From contig NZ_JAAKZI010000005.1 of NCBI RefSeq assembly GCF_011045165.1, forward strand, positions 93,398-157,397: 64,000 nucleotides of DNA. The letters are read 5' to 3'. Source of the DNA: Arthrobacter silviterrae. GTDB taxonomy: Bacteria > Actinomycetota > Actinomycetes > Actinomycetales > Micrococcaceae. Below the pieces are notes generated by a model. It worked only from the letters and a program-made list of their open reading frames with translations. It had not been told where the DNA came from and ran no database searches. A program made the translations under genes and the position numbers. Shown in pieces: positions 1 to 7,772 of the stretch. Position 1 is the first letter of the stretch. Each line of letters begins with the position of its first letter.

Positions 1-1
1 C

Positions 2-1072
2 ACCCGCCGCGCCATTGCCGAATCACTCGGCGCCACACCCAAAACCACCCAGGCCGGGCGGGCGCCGCTGGCTGCACCCGCAGCCGGATCGAATGGCAAG
101 GGCAGGCCAGCGCCCGCCAACGGAACCCCGGCGGCAGGCAGGGCAACAGCGGGAGGCGCGTCCCCGGCGTCGAACATCCCGGGCAACTCCGCCGACGCCG
201 CAGGCATCCAGGAACGCTCAGGCATCACCGGCTGGGATTTGGGCTCGCTGCCGCGCGAGGTCAAACGGCTCGTGGGCGGGCACACCGTCACGGGCTACCC
301 GGCGCTCGTGGACGAGGGCGCCACGGCCGGGATCCGCGTGTTCCAGCGCCAAGACGTGGCGGATTTGGCCATGCGCGCAGGCGTCATCCGGCTGCTGGCG
401 CTGCGGGTGCCGTCGCCGGACCGGTACGTGCTGGACCACCTGAGCAACACCGAGAAGCTCACGTTCAGCCAAAACCCGCACGGCTCCGTCACCGAGCTGA
501 TTGCCGACTGCACCCTCGCCACGATTGACAAGCTCACGCCGGCCGCGCTGCCCTGGAACCAAAAGGACTTTGACGCGCTGTACGAAACCGTGCGCGCCGA
601 GCTCATCGACACGGTGTTCTCGGTGACGGCCGTGGTGGAAAAGGTGCTGGCGTCGAAGCTGCGCATCGACAAGGCGCTTCGTTCCACCAGCAGCCTGCCG
701 CTGATCAGCGCCCTGAACGACATCAAGCAGCAGCTGGACCTGCTGGTGTATCCCGGCTTTGTGGCGAAAACGGGATTTGCCCAGCTCAGCCAGCTGCCGC
801 GGTACCTGGCTGCCATTGAACGCCGGCTGGAGAAGCTGCCCTCCAACGTGGCGCGGGACGGGCAGTCGATGGCCGCCGTGCAGCGGCTGGAGGACGAGTA
901 CGACGACGCCATGGCGGCGCTGCTGCCGGGCCAGCGGTCCACGGCGGGGCTGGAGCATGTGCGCTGGATGATTGAGGAACTGCGGGTCAGCCTGTTCGCG
1001 GTGGAGCTGGGGACGGCCTATTCGGTGTCGGAAAAGCGCATCCGCGTGGCCCTGTCAAAGGCGATGGCCTGA
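2..1072 (+). CDS. hrpA: ATP-dependent RNA helicase HrpA, C-terminal part (partial)
   Basis: The reading frame is open from base 2 and ends at TGA 1070-1072, so the 5' part with the DEAH helicase core lies outside the window. The 356 visible residues match the C-terminal DUF3418 region of actinobacterial HrpA-like helicases, with stretches such as WDLGSLPREVKR, TGYPALVDEG and RYVLDHLSNTEKLTFSQNPHG. The first 65 visible residues are an Ala/Pro/Gly-rich linker (PAAGSNGKGRPAPANGTPA). The family unwinds RNA and is linked to mRNA processing or ribosome rescue in the cytoplasm. The helicase motifs themselves cannot be checked here. Confidence 0.85.
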   Translation, partial: TRRAIAESLGATPKTTQAGRAPLAAPAAGSNGKGRPAPANGTPAAGRATAGGASPASNIPGNSADAAGIQERSGITGWDLGSLPREVKRLVGGHTVTGYPALVDEGATAGIRVFQRQDVADLAMRAGVIRLLALRVPSPDRYVLDHLSNTEKLTFSQNPHGSVTELIADCTLATIDKLTPAALPWNQKDFDALYETVRAELIDTVFSVTAVVEKVLASKLRIDKALRSTSSLPLISALNDIKQQLDLLVYPGFVAKTGFAQLSQLPRYLAAIERRLEKLPSNVARDGQSMAAVQRLEDEYDDAMAALLPGQRSTAGLEHVRWMIEELRVSLFAVELGTAYSVSEKRIRVALSKAMA

Positions 1073-1111
1073 CGAGGACGCCGCCCCGACGCCTCCCCGC
1101 CTCCCCGTCTC

Positions 1112-1190
1112 CCCGACGCTCGGTTGCAATCGGGGGTGTTTTCACCGACGCTCCCTCATCAAAAAGGGGTGTTTTCACCAACGCTCCCTC
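1112..1190. repeat. short tandem repeat locus 1 (about 32-nt units)
   Basis: Read on the minus strand, this stretch has two full units of the form GAGCGT(C/T)GGTGAAAACACCCC followed by a partial unit GATTGCAACCGAGCGTCGG. The same unit family occurs at 3034-3117 on the opposite strand. It lies between convergent genes. It is not coding and not spaced like a CRISPR array. Its function is unknown. Confidence 0.7.
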
Positions 1191-1203
1191 CAGAAATGCA
1201 GTC

Positions 1204-2283
1204 CTAGTGATTGGGGAAGCACTTCCCTTGCCCCAGCGTCGCGAGGCCGGCAAGGTCACCGGCCGCGTAGCTTGCGACTCCTGGCTGCGCAGTTTCGTAC
1301 ATCAGCTGTGTGGGGTCCCCTACATGTCCCAGCCCAAGGACGTGGCCCAGTTCGTGTTTGACGACGGCCGTCACCAACGCGGGACCATTTAGTCTCGTCA
1401 TCAATTCGCCCAGGGCGGTTGCGTTGAGCTGGACATCCCCAGTGACGAAGACCCGGCTCCCCGAGTCGCCGACTATTGCCTGGCTGCCGCCAAGTCCGGC
1501 AATGTTCTTGGCCCCGGGAACTGCACTTGGGGCAAATTGCGGCTGCTCGTCAGTCGTTTCCCAAACGATCAGCACGGGCGCCCAGCGCTTTCCGTAACGG
1601 TCCGGCTGGTACGCGTTCCTGTCCTTGGAGTAGCCCTCCGTAGTGTCGCCGTCGTCAATGAACGTTAGCCCGCTTGCCTTAGACGCTGCGGCCACTGCCT
1701 GCGTGATGAGTTGGCGTGCGCCTGAAGGCGCGTGGTCGGGTCGGGTCACAAAGTGGATGGGCCGGCAGGGGTCGTAGGCAACGAAGCGGCTTTTGGAATC
1801 CCCATCGATATAGACATAGGAACTGCTCGACGGCGACATCTCGGCGGGATGCCCAAGCGGCTGCTTCTGCGCCTCAACGCCGCGCGGCGGGTACCCTGCA
1901 CGCCAGGTGGACGCAGGCCCGACGCCGGATTGCGGAGCGGAGAACTGTTCCCCGGCAATGGCCGTTGTGGCGTCGCGGAGCAGGCCCGGGAACGCGTAAT
2001 AGGTGACAATAAGCGCTACCGCCAGAACTAAACAAATGGTGCGCAGCAGGCGTGGCGCCCTGCCTCGTGAACGGCGGGGCTCACGCTTCTTTCGCCGCGG
2101 CCCCGGTAGAGGGCCTGCGGCTTTGTCGAATCCTGCCCGGGCGGCGAGACCGGAAGCCTCTTCGTCGAGGACCCATTGGGGCACCCGGCCGGAGGCGGAC
2201 CGGCGCAGGTCCCTGCGGGGTTCGGGCTGGTCCGCCGTCAAGGGGACCTCCGGACATGGAGGTTTTCCCTGGCTGCCAGCCAA
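1204..2283 (-). CDS. membrane-anchored matrixin-like zinc metalloprotease
   Basis: This 359-residue protein has a basic, proline-rich cytoplasmic head, one membrane segment at about residues 79-97 (TICLVLAVALIVTYYAF) and a long extracellular part. Near the C-terminus is HELGHVLGLGH (about 310-320), the HExxHxxGxxH zinc motif of metzincin peptidases. It is followed by LMYETAQPG, which resembles the Met-turn region. The family hydrolyses peptide bonds; the substrate is unknown. The start is uncertain: TTG at 2283 has a G-rich stretch about 20 nt upstream, and an in-frame GTG at SGRVPQW would shorten the cytoplasmic head. It could also be an inactive relative. Confidence 0.75.
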   Translation of the reverse strand: MAGSQGKPPCPEVPLTADQPEPRRDLRRSASGRVPQWVLDEEASGLAARAGFDKAAGPLPGPRRKKREPRRSRGRAPRLLRTICLVLAVALIVTYYAFPGLLRDATTAIAGEQFSAPQSGVGPASTWRAGYPPRGVEAQKQPLGHPAEMSPSSSSYVYIDGDSKSRFVAYDPCRPIHFVTRPDHAPSGARQLITQAVAAASKASGLTFIDDGDTTEGYSKDRNAYQPDRYGKRWAPVLIVWETTDEQPQFAPSAVPGAKNIAGLGGSQAIVGDSGSRVFVTGDVQLNATALGELMTRLNGPALVTAVVKHELGHVLGLGHVGDPTQLMYETAQPGVASYAAGDLAGLATLGQGKCFPNH

Positions 2284-2334
2284 TAAGTTTCCACGGTGCG
2301 GTCCCCCCCTGCCACGAAGTGCATTGGCAGAATG

Positions 2335-2997
2335 CTAGCCCACAATTGGCGCCAGCGGGTCAGTGTTGTCCACCACCCGCGTGGCACGGAGCCAAGGTTT
2401 GGAGTCGGCAAAATAAAGCCGCTGCCCTTCGATGTAGCGCCGCATCCCCGGGTGGCCGGGGTCCCGCGGGGTGCCGTCCCGGACGGCCATTCGCCGGGCT
2501 GTTTCTGTGAACGGCACGTCCAGGAACACCGAATAGGCCCACCGCCACGCCAACTCGCGGCGGTGCAGGAACATGCCTTCAACAATGCAAACGGAACCGG
2601 GGCGGGCCTGCACCAGGGGCGAATCCACGGCGGCGTTGCGCCGGTGGTCCGTGGCCGCGGCCCGGTAGCCGCCGTCGCCCCCTGGACCAAAAGGAATCAG
2701 GACGTCCCGCTCCAGGGCCGAATAGTCATAACTGTCCAGCCAGAAGCCAACAGGGGAGTCCCTGCCCCGGCAGTGGCGCACAGCGCGCAAATTGAGAAAG
2801 TCGTCCGCGTGGATAAGCACCACAGGGTGTCCGAGCGCTGACAGGGCTTCCGCATACGCCGCCGCAAAAGTAGACTTTCCGCTCCCGTCAACACCGTCGA
2901 CGGCAACCAAGGTGAAACCTTCCGGCTTGATGGGCGTTTCCGCTGCCAAGTGCCGCAACAGCAATGCCAGGACCGTCCCCACTACAGCCCCTTCCAT
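2335..2997 (-). CDS. uridine kinase-like P-loop NTPase
   Basis: This 220-residue protein has a Walker A loop GVDGSGKST at about residues 35-43 and a later IVEGMFLHRRELA segment typical of nucleoside and phosphoribulokinase-like kinases, including uridine kinase. It probably phosphorylates a nucleoside or small sugar, but the acceptor cannot be fixed from sequence. I chose ATG 2997. Longer starts would translate the tandem repeat at 3034-3117 (GCNRGSFLGRS), which is unlikely to be coding. The gene ends 51 nt upstream of the metalloprotease start on the same strand. Confidence 0.75.
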   Translation of the reverse strand: MEGAVVGTVLALLLRHLAAETPIKPEGFTLVAVDGVDGSGKSTFAAAYAEALSALGHPVVLIHADDFLNLRAVRHCRGRDSPVGFWLDSYDYSALERDVLIPFGPGGDGGYRAAATDHRRNAAVDSPLVQARPGSVCIVEGMFLHRRELAWRWAYSVFLDVPFTETARRMAVRDGTPRDPGHPGMRRYIEGQRLYFADSKPWLRATRVVDNTDPLAPIVG

Positions 2998-3033
2998 CAA
3001 CGATCGCCGCACCTGCAGCCCAATCTTGCCACT

Positions 3034-3117
3034 GGCAACCGAGCGTCCAAGAAAACTCCCCCGGTTGCAACCGAGCGTCCAAGAAAACTCCCCCGATTGC
3101 AACCGAGCGTCGGGAAA
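3034..3117. repeat. short tandem repeat locus 2 (32-nt units)
   Basis: Two 32-nt units of the form GCAACCGAGCGTCCAAGAAA followed by ACTCCCCCG(G/A)TT are followed by a third partial unit ending CGAGCGTCGGGAAAAGG. The family is the same as at 1112-1190 but inverted. The two loci bracket the metalloprotease and kinase genes. The locus lies in the gap between the HIT gene stop (3124) and the kinase start (2997). Confidence 0.75.
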
Positions 3118-3123
3118 AGGGGC

Positions 3124-3552
3124 CTAGGATTCGGGGACGAACTCGCCGTGGCCGGCCGCACGCAGGGCCACGCGGATCTTTTCGGCGCTGGCGTCCATTG
3201 CCGCAGGGTCCGGGTTGTTGTCCACGGCCTTGAAGTCAAAATTCTCCAGTCCGTAGGCCGGGAACACGTGGACGTGCAGGTGTTCCACCTCAAAGCCGGC
3301 AACAATCAGCCCGGCCCGGGGCGCCCCAAACGCCGAAAGCTGCGCCTGCCCGATGGTCTGGGAAACGGCCATCAGCTTCGCCACCAGCTCCGGAGCGGCG
3401 TCCGTCCACTTGTCCACCTCCAGCCGCGGCACCACCAGGGCATGCCCGTCCGTCAGGGGCCCAATGGTCAAAAAGGACACACAGGATTCGTCCTTCCAGA
3501 TGAAGCGGCCGGGAATCTCGCCATTGATGATCTTGGTAAACAGCGTGCTCAC
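3124..3552 (-). CDS. HIT family (histidine triad) nucleotide-binding protein
   Basis: A 142-residue protein of typical HIT length. The histidine triad HLHVHVFPAY is at about residues 91-100, and the early GEIPGRFIWKDESCVSFLTI segment is characteristic of the HINT/Fhit-like branch. These enzymes hydrolyse nucleotide phosphoramidates or dinucleoside polyphosphates in the cytoplasm; the physiological substrate is generally unknown. The gene lies 9 nt downstream of the alcohol dehydrogenase gene on the same strand, so cotranscription is likely. Confidence 0.88.
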   Translation of the reverse strand: MSTLFTKIINGEIPGRFIWKDESCVSFLTIGPLTDGHALVVPRLEVDKWTDAAPELVAKLMAVSQTIGQAQLSAFGAPRAGLIVAGFEVEHLHVHVFPAYGLENFDFKAVDNNPDPAAMDASAEKIRVALRAAGHGEFVPES

Positions 3553-3561
3553 GAAAGGCTC

Positions 3562-4611
3562 CTAGAGGGTCGAATTGTCCAGCACAAAACGGTATTTGAC
3601 GTCGCCGGCCACCATGCGGTCATAGGCCTGGTCCAGCCCGTCCGCGGTGACCATTTCAATGTCGGAAACGATGCCGTGCTCCGCGCAGAAATCCAGCATT
3701 TCCTGGGTCTCCGCAATGCCGCCAATCAGCGATCCGCCGTAGGCCAGGCGCTTGCGGATCAGCAGCCCGGGCCGCACCGGGGGCATGTCGGCAGGCGGCA
3801 GGCCCAGCTGGATCAGGGCGCCGTCGCGGGCCAGCGTGCCCAGGTACGGGTTGATGTCGTGCACGGCCGCCACGGTGTCCAAAATGGCATTGAGCGTGTG
3901 CTTCGCGGCGTGCATCTGGGCCGGGTCGGAGGAGACCACCACGTGGTCGGCCCCGAGCGAAACGGCAGCGTCGGCCTTGGCCGGGGATGTGGTGAAAACG
4001 GTGACCGTGGCGCCCAGGGCCTTGGCAATTTTCACGCCCATGTGCCCCAGCCCGCCAAGCCCCACCACGCCCACGGAATCGCCCTCCTGGACGTCCAGGT
4101 AGCGCAGCGGCGAGTAGGTGGTGATTCCCGCGCACAGCAGGGGCGCGACGCCGGCCGGGTCCAGTCCCGCCGGCACGTTCAGCACGTAGTTCTCATCCAC
4201 CACTATGGAGGAGGAGTAGCCTCCCTGCGTGATGCCGCCCCCGTTGCGCCGGTCCGCCACCCCGTAGGTGCCGGTGTTGCCTTTTTCGCAATACTGCTCA
4301 AAGCCCTCCAGGCAGGAATCACATTCGCGGCAGGAGTCCACCATGCAGCCCACGCCCACGGTGTCTCCCACGGAAAACCCGGCCACGTCGGCACCGATGC
4401 GGCTGATTTTGCCCACAATTTCATGCCCCGGAACCAGCGGGTACGTGGTCCCTCCCCATTCAGCCCGGATGGTGTGGACGTCGGAGTGGCACAGCCCGCA
4501 GAAGTCAATGGCGATCTCCACGTCGTGCGCCCCGGGGTCGCGGCGTTCGATGGTGGTGGGGGCCAGGCCGGACGTCGCGGACACGGCTGCGTATGCTTTT
4601 GCTTGCGTCAT
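3562..4611 (-). CDS. zinc-dependent NAD(P) alcohol dehydrogenase (CAD/YahK-like)
   Basis: A 349-residue medium-chain dehydrogenase/reductase. It has the catalytic zinc ligands Cys41-His42 (CGLCHSDVH) and GHE (62-64), the four structural-zinc cysteines in SCRECDSCLEGFEQYC (about 94, 97, 100, 108), and a Rossmann motif GVVGLGGLGHMG. The LCHSDVHT and GTYGVADRRNGGGITQGGYS stretches place it with cinnamyl-alcohol/aldehyde reductases such as YahK and AdhC. It probably reduces aldehydes with NADPH. Its ATG overlaps the sseA stop by 4 nt, which implies translational coupling. Confidence 0.88.
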   Translation of the reverse strand: MTQAKAYAAVSATSGLAPTTIERRDPGAHDVEIAIDFCGLCHSDVHTIRAEWGGTTYPLVPGHEIVGKISRIGADVAGFSVGDTVGVGCMVDSCRECDSCLEGFEQYCEKGNTGTYGVADRRNGGGITQGGYSSSIVVDENYVLNVPAGLDPAGVAPLLCAGITTYSPLRYLDVQEGDSVGVVGLGGLGHMGVKIAKALGATVTVFTTSPAKADAAVSLGADHVVVSSDPAQMHAAKHTLNAILDTVAAVHDINPYLGTLARDGALIQLGLPPADMPPVRPGLLIRKRLAYGGSLIGGIAETQEMLDFCAEHGIVSDIEMVTADGLDQAYDRMVAGDVKYRFVLDNSTL

Positions 4612-5459
4612 GGTTCAACCCTATCGCCCGCCGCGCCCGTCTCGACGGGGCGCTCCGGACGGTTGGACCACGCCGACCATGACCCCGGGAACAGCGCAGC
4701 CGTGAATCCGGCAATCTCCAGCGCCGCCACCTCGTGGGCCGCCGTGACGCCGGAACCGCAGTAGACGGCCACCTCGGCGCCGTCGGCCACGCCCAGGGCC
4801 GCAAACCGCGCCCGCAACTCCGCGGCCGGCAGAAACGTGGCGTCCGCGGCAAGATTCCCTGTGGTGGGTGCACTCACGGCGCCCGGAATGTGCCCGGCCC
4901 GCGGGTCAACGGGCTCGGCCTCCCCGCGGTACCGCTCCCCCGCCCGGGCATCCAGCAGGATCCCGTGCCCCGGCCAGGCTGCGGCCCCGTCAATGTCCAC
5001 GGCGGCCTTGTGCCCATAATGCACGACGCCGTTCCCCGGCTCCGCGCGTTCCTCACCTTGGGCGAGCGGCAGCTCCGCTGCACGCCAGGCTGCCAGTCCG
5101 CCGTCGAGCAGGTAGGCGTTGTCAAAGCCTGCGTAACCCAACAGCCACCAGGCGCGGGCAGCGGCGGCAGCCCCGGCGTCGTCGTACGCCACCACCGTGT
5201 CCCCGGCATTGATGCCCCAGCGGCGGACGGCCGCGGCAAAGTCTGCCTCGGCGGGCAGCGGGTGGCGGCCGTCGCGCGGTTCCCCGTGGCCGGCCAGCTC
5301 GGTTTCCATGTTGACGAAGACAGCGCCCGGGAGGTGGCCGGCAAGGTAATGCTCACGGCCGTGCGGATCGCCCAGGGCCCAGCGCACGTCCAGCAGCACG
5401 GTCCGCGCGCCGGCGGCGAGGCGCTCCCGGAGTTCGGAAACACTCATTAACACGGTCAT
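4608..5459 (-). CDS. sseA: sulfurtransferase (two-domain rhodanese)
   Basis: A 283-residue protein with two rhodanese modules. The N-terminal one holds [25 protein letters not shown] and the C-terminal one holds the active loop CGSGVTA with the catalytic Cys at about residue 234. The CGSGVTA loop is the one seen in thiosulfate/3-mercaptopyruvate sulfurtransferases. It transfers sulfane sulfur to cyanide or thiol acceptors. It overlaps the downstream alcohol dehydrogenase gene by 4 nt and is divergent from cds1, another sulfur gene. Confidence 0.87.
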   Translation of the reverse strand: MTVLMSVSELRERLAAGARTVLLDVRWALGDPHGREHYLAGHLPGAVFVNMETELAGHGEPRDGRHPLPAEADFAAAVRRWGINAGDTVVAYDDAGAAAAARAWWLLGYAGFDNAYLLDGGLAAWRAAELPLAQGEERAEPGNGVVHYGHKAAVDIDGAAAWPGHGILLDARAGERYRGEAEPVDPRAGHIPGAVSAPTTGNLAADATFLPAAELRARFAALGVADGAEVAVYCGSGVTAAHEVAALEIAGFTAALFPGSWSAWSNRPERPVETGAAGDRVEP

Positions 5460-5501
5460 GCGGGGCTCCCTCGGGGTTGCTTGTTTTGGCGTGCCTCAAA
5501 T

Positions 5502-5513
5502 GTAGCGCGCTAC
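5502..5513. promoter_or_regulatory. 12-bp perfect palindrome in the sseA/cds1 divergent region
   Basis: GTAGCGCGCTAC is a perfect 12-bp palindrome 9 nt upstream of the cds1 ATG. It overlaps TACGCT (5511-5516), a possible -10 element for cds1, which would make the transcript nearly leaderless. It may be an operator between the two sulfur genes. The evidence is symmetry and position only. Confidence 0.35.
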
Positions 5514-5522
5514 GCTGGCTTC

Positions 5523-6602
5523 ATGACTTCCTCCCACTCAGCCCAGGCCTGGACCCATCGTGCCATCGGCATGGTTCAGGCGGAAAACAACCGCTCCGCA
5601 GATACGCACCTCTACAAGATCGAGCTGCCGGAGCAGTGGGGCGTGGACCTGTATGTCAAGGACGAATCCTGCCACCGCACGGGGAGCCTGAAGCACCGCC
5701 TGGCCCGGTCCTTGTTCCTGTTTGCACTGGTCAACGGCTGGATCCACGAGGGCACTACGGTGGTGGAGGCCAGCTCGGGCAGCACGGCCGTCTCGGAGGC
5801 GTACTTTGCGCAGCTGCTGGGCCTGGACTTTGTTGCCGTCATGACACGCGGCACCAGCCCGGAAAAAGTTGCCTTGATCGAGAGCTTCGGGGGCCGCTGC
5901 CACTTGGTGGAGCAGGCGGACCAGGTGTATTCGGCCGCGGCGGCCATCGCTGCCGAAACCGGCGGGCACTACATGGACCAGTTCACCTACGCCGAGAGGG
6001 CCACGGACTGGCGGGGCAACAACAACATTGCCGAGTCCATCTTCACCCAGCTCTCGCACGAACGCTTCCCCGAACCGGCCTGGGTGGTGGTGGGCGCCGG
6101 CACGGGAGGCACGTCCGCCACGATCGGCCGGTATATCCGCTACCACGGCCACTCCACGCAGCTGGCAGTGGTGGATCCGGAAGGCTCCGCGTTCTATCCG
6201 GCGTGGAATTCCGGCGACGCGTCCGTGGTGACCGGGAACTCCTCCCGGATCGAGGGAATTGGCCGGCCCCGCGTGGAGCCCAGCTTCGTGCCGGGCGTGA
6301 TCGACCACATGCTCCAGATCCCCGACGCCGCGTCCGTGGCGGCCATGGCGCACTTCAGCGAACTGTCCGGCATGGCCGCGGGCCCCTCCACAGGCACCAA
6401 CCTCTGGGGCGTGTGGCAGCTGGTGGCCGGCATGGTGGCCCGCGGCGAGCAGGGCAGCATAGTCACGTTGATGTGCGACGGCGGCGAGCGGTACGCGGGC
6501 AGCTATAACAACCCCGCGTGGCTGGCCGGCAAGGGCCTGGACCCGGAGCCACACGCGGCCACCATCCGCTCTTTCTTCGAGACGGGTGTGTGGGCAGGCT
6601 AG
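5523..6602 (+). CDS. cds1: PLP-dependent L-cysteine desulfhydrase (Cds1 family)
   Basis: A 359-residue fold-type II PLP enzyme. [10 protein letters not shown] carries the Schiff-base lysine (about Lys57), followed by [14 protein letters not shown] and the phosphate loop [10 protein letters not shown]. The segments [24 protein letters not shown] and [10 protein letters not shown] closely match mycobacterial Cds1 as I recall it. That enzyme splits cysteine to H2S, pyruvate and ammonia. ATG 5523 was chosen because the upstream in-frame residues ([14 protein letters not shown]) have no counterpart in the family. It faces sseA divergently. Confidence 0.85.
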   Translation: MTSSHSAQAWTHRAIGMVQAENNRSADTHLYKIELPEQWGVDLYVKDESCHRTGSLKHRLARSLFLFALVNGWIHEGTTVVEASSGSTAVSEAYFAQLLGLDFVAVMTRGTSPEKVALIESFGGRCHLVEQADQVYSAAAAIAAETGGHYMDQFTYAERATDWRGNNNIAESIFTQLSHERFPEPAWVVVGAGTGGTSATIGRYIRYHGHSTQLAVVDPEGSAFYPAWNSGDASVVTGNSSRIEGIGRPRVEPSFVPGVIDHMLQIPDAASVAAMAHFSELSGMAAGPSTGTNLWGVWQLVAGMVARGEQGSIVTLMCDGGERYAGSYNNPAWLAGKGLDPEPHAATIRSFFETGVWAG

Positions 6603-6621
6603 AACCCGCCAGGGAACTGCG

Positions 6622-7278
6622 CTAGATTTCCAGCGACTCCCCGGCTGCCAGGTGGCGGAATTCGGTGCCGTGCTCGGCCCCGATCCGCCCAATGTGGGAC
6701 TCCGTGAAGGACAGGCCCGCCTGGTTCAGCAGTGCGTCGTGGATTTGGAATGCTCTGCGGGCCCGTACGGACACCACAAAGTCCACCACTTCGGCCACCT
6801 TGGACCACGGTGCGTGCACGGGAACCAGCAGCGTGTCCACCTGGACGCCCGCCGGCACGATCAGCGAATCGCCCGGGTGGTAGACAGCCCCATCCACCAC
6901 GAAGCCGACATTTGCCACCACGGGGATGGACGGGTGGATGACGGCGTGCTGGCCTCCCACGCCAAGCACGTTGAAACCCGCCACCGCAAAGGTTTCCCCG
7001 GCAGAGGCGTCGTGCACCTGCCCGGCCGACTGCGGCGCAGCCTCGCGCAGGGTGCGGGCCACCCCGGCCGGCGCGTGGATGGCCAGCGCCGGGCTGGCGG
7101 CCAGGGCGCCCAGGACCGCGGCCTGGTCAATGTGGTCGGCGTGCTCGTGGGTGATCAGGATGGCATCGGCACCCGCCAGGGCCCGGTCTGTTTCGGAGAA
7201 CGTGCCGGGATCGATCACCAGCACCCGTCCTTCCTTTTCGAGGCGGATGCAGGCGTGCGTGTATTTGGTCAGCAACAT
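6622..7278 (-). CDS. metallo-beta-lactamase fold hydrolase
   Basis: A 218-residue protein with the metal-binding motif THEHADH (about residues 43-49) and further histidines in GGQHAVIHP and YHPGDS, as in UlaG/YtnP-like metal-dependent hydrolases. It is the short single-domain form. The reaction and substrate cannot be assigned. It is convergent with cds1 (19-nt gap) and divergent from zur. A TAGGCT element at 7290-7285 lies 6 nt before the ATG, consistent with a leaderless transcript. Confidence 0.82.
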   Translation of the reverse strand: MLLTKYTHACIRLEKEGRVLVIDPGTFSETDRALAGADAILITHEHADHIDQAAVLGALAASPALAIHAPAGVARTLREAAPQSAGQVHDASAGETFAVAGFNVLGVGGQHAVIHPSIPVVANVGFVVDGAVYHPGDSLIVPAGVQVDTLLVPVHAPWSKVAEVVDFVVSVRARRAFQIHDALLNQAGLSFTESHIGRIGAEHGTEFRHLAAGESLEI

Positions 7279-7282
7279 GCTG

Positions 7283-7315
7283 CCAGCCTAATACCGTGCC
7301 GGTGCGTTAGGCTGG
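7283..7315. promoter_or_regulatory. dyad in the hydrolase/zur divergent region
   Basis: CCAGCCTAA (7283-7291) and TTAGGCTGG (7307-7315) are perfect 9-bp inverted arms separated by 15 nt. Each arm contains TAGGCT in the right orientation to act as a -10 element for the gene it faces (zur at 7308-7313, hydrolase at 7290-7285). It could be paired promoters or an operator. Confidence 0.4.
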
Positions 7316-7351
7316 TTAATTGGATTTGGAGTCGGAAAGCGGGTCAAAAGC

Positions 7352-7759
7352 ATGTCTGAAGTGCCGGTCAGGGAACAGCGCGTCACCAAGCAGCGGCTGG
7401 CCATCAGTGCGGCCCTTGACGGCCTGGAGGACTTTGTCAGCACCCAGGAGCTCCACCGCCTGCTCCACGAACAGGACGTGCGCGTGTCCCTGGCCACCAC
7501 GTACCGGATCCTGGCTTCCATGGCCGACGACGGCCTGGTGGACACCCTGCGCAACGGCGAGGGCGAGGCCGTGTACCGGCGCTGCTCGGCCACCAGCCAC
7601 CACCACCACCTGCTGTGCCGCAACTGTGGCAAAACGGTGGAGATTGAGGCGCCGGCGGTTGAGAGCTGGGCTGCGCGGATCGCCCGCGAAAACGGCTTCA
7701 CACAGGTCCAGCACACGGTGGAGATTTACGGCCTGTGCCCCGAGTGCGCGGCGGTCTGA
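7352..7759 (+). CDS. zur: Fur-family zinc uptake regulator (Zur)
   Basis: A 135-residue Fur-family repressor. The winged helix holds VSLATTYRILASMADDGLV. The metal region shows HHHH at 83-86, then C89-x2-C92 (CRNC) and C129-x2-C132 (CPEC), the structural zinc pairs. Zur rather than Fur or PerR is inferred from the znuACB genes 2-4 kb downstream with a Fur/Zur-like box. With zinc bound it should repress zinc uptake. A lipase-maturation-factor gene on the opposite strand lies between zur and the transporter. Confidence 0.82.
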   Translation: MSEVPVREQRVTKQRLAISAALDGLEDFVSTQELHRLLHEQDVRVSLATTYRILASMADDGLVDTLRNGEGEAVYRRCSATSHHHHLLCRNCGKTVEIEAPAVESWAARIARENGFTQVQHTVEIYGLCPECAAV

Positions 7760-7772
7760 GCGCGCACAGCCG

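Noticed and set aside
1112..3117. CRISPR array
   Set aside because: The repeats are adjacent with no unique spacers and no cas genes are present.
2950..4764. 604-residue plus-strand open frame
   Set aside because: It is antisense to the HIT and alcohol dehydrogenase genes, with a composition typical of shadow frames (Gly/His/Gln/Val).
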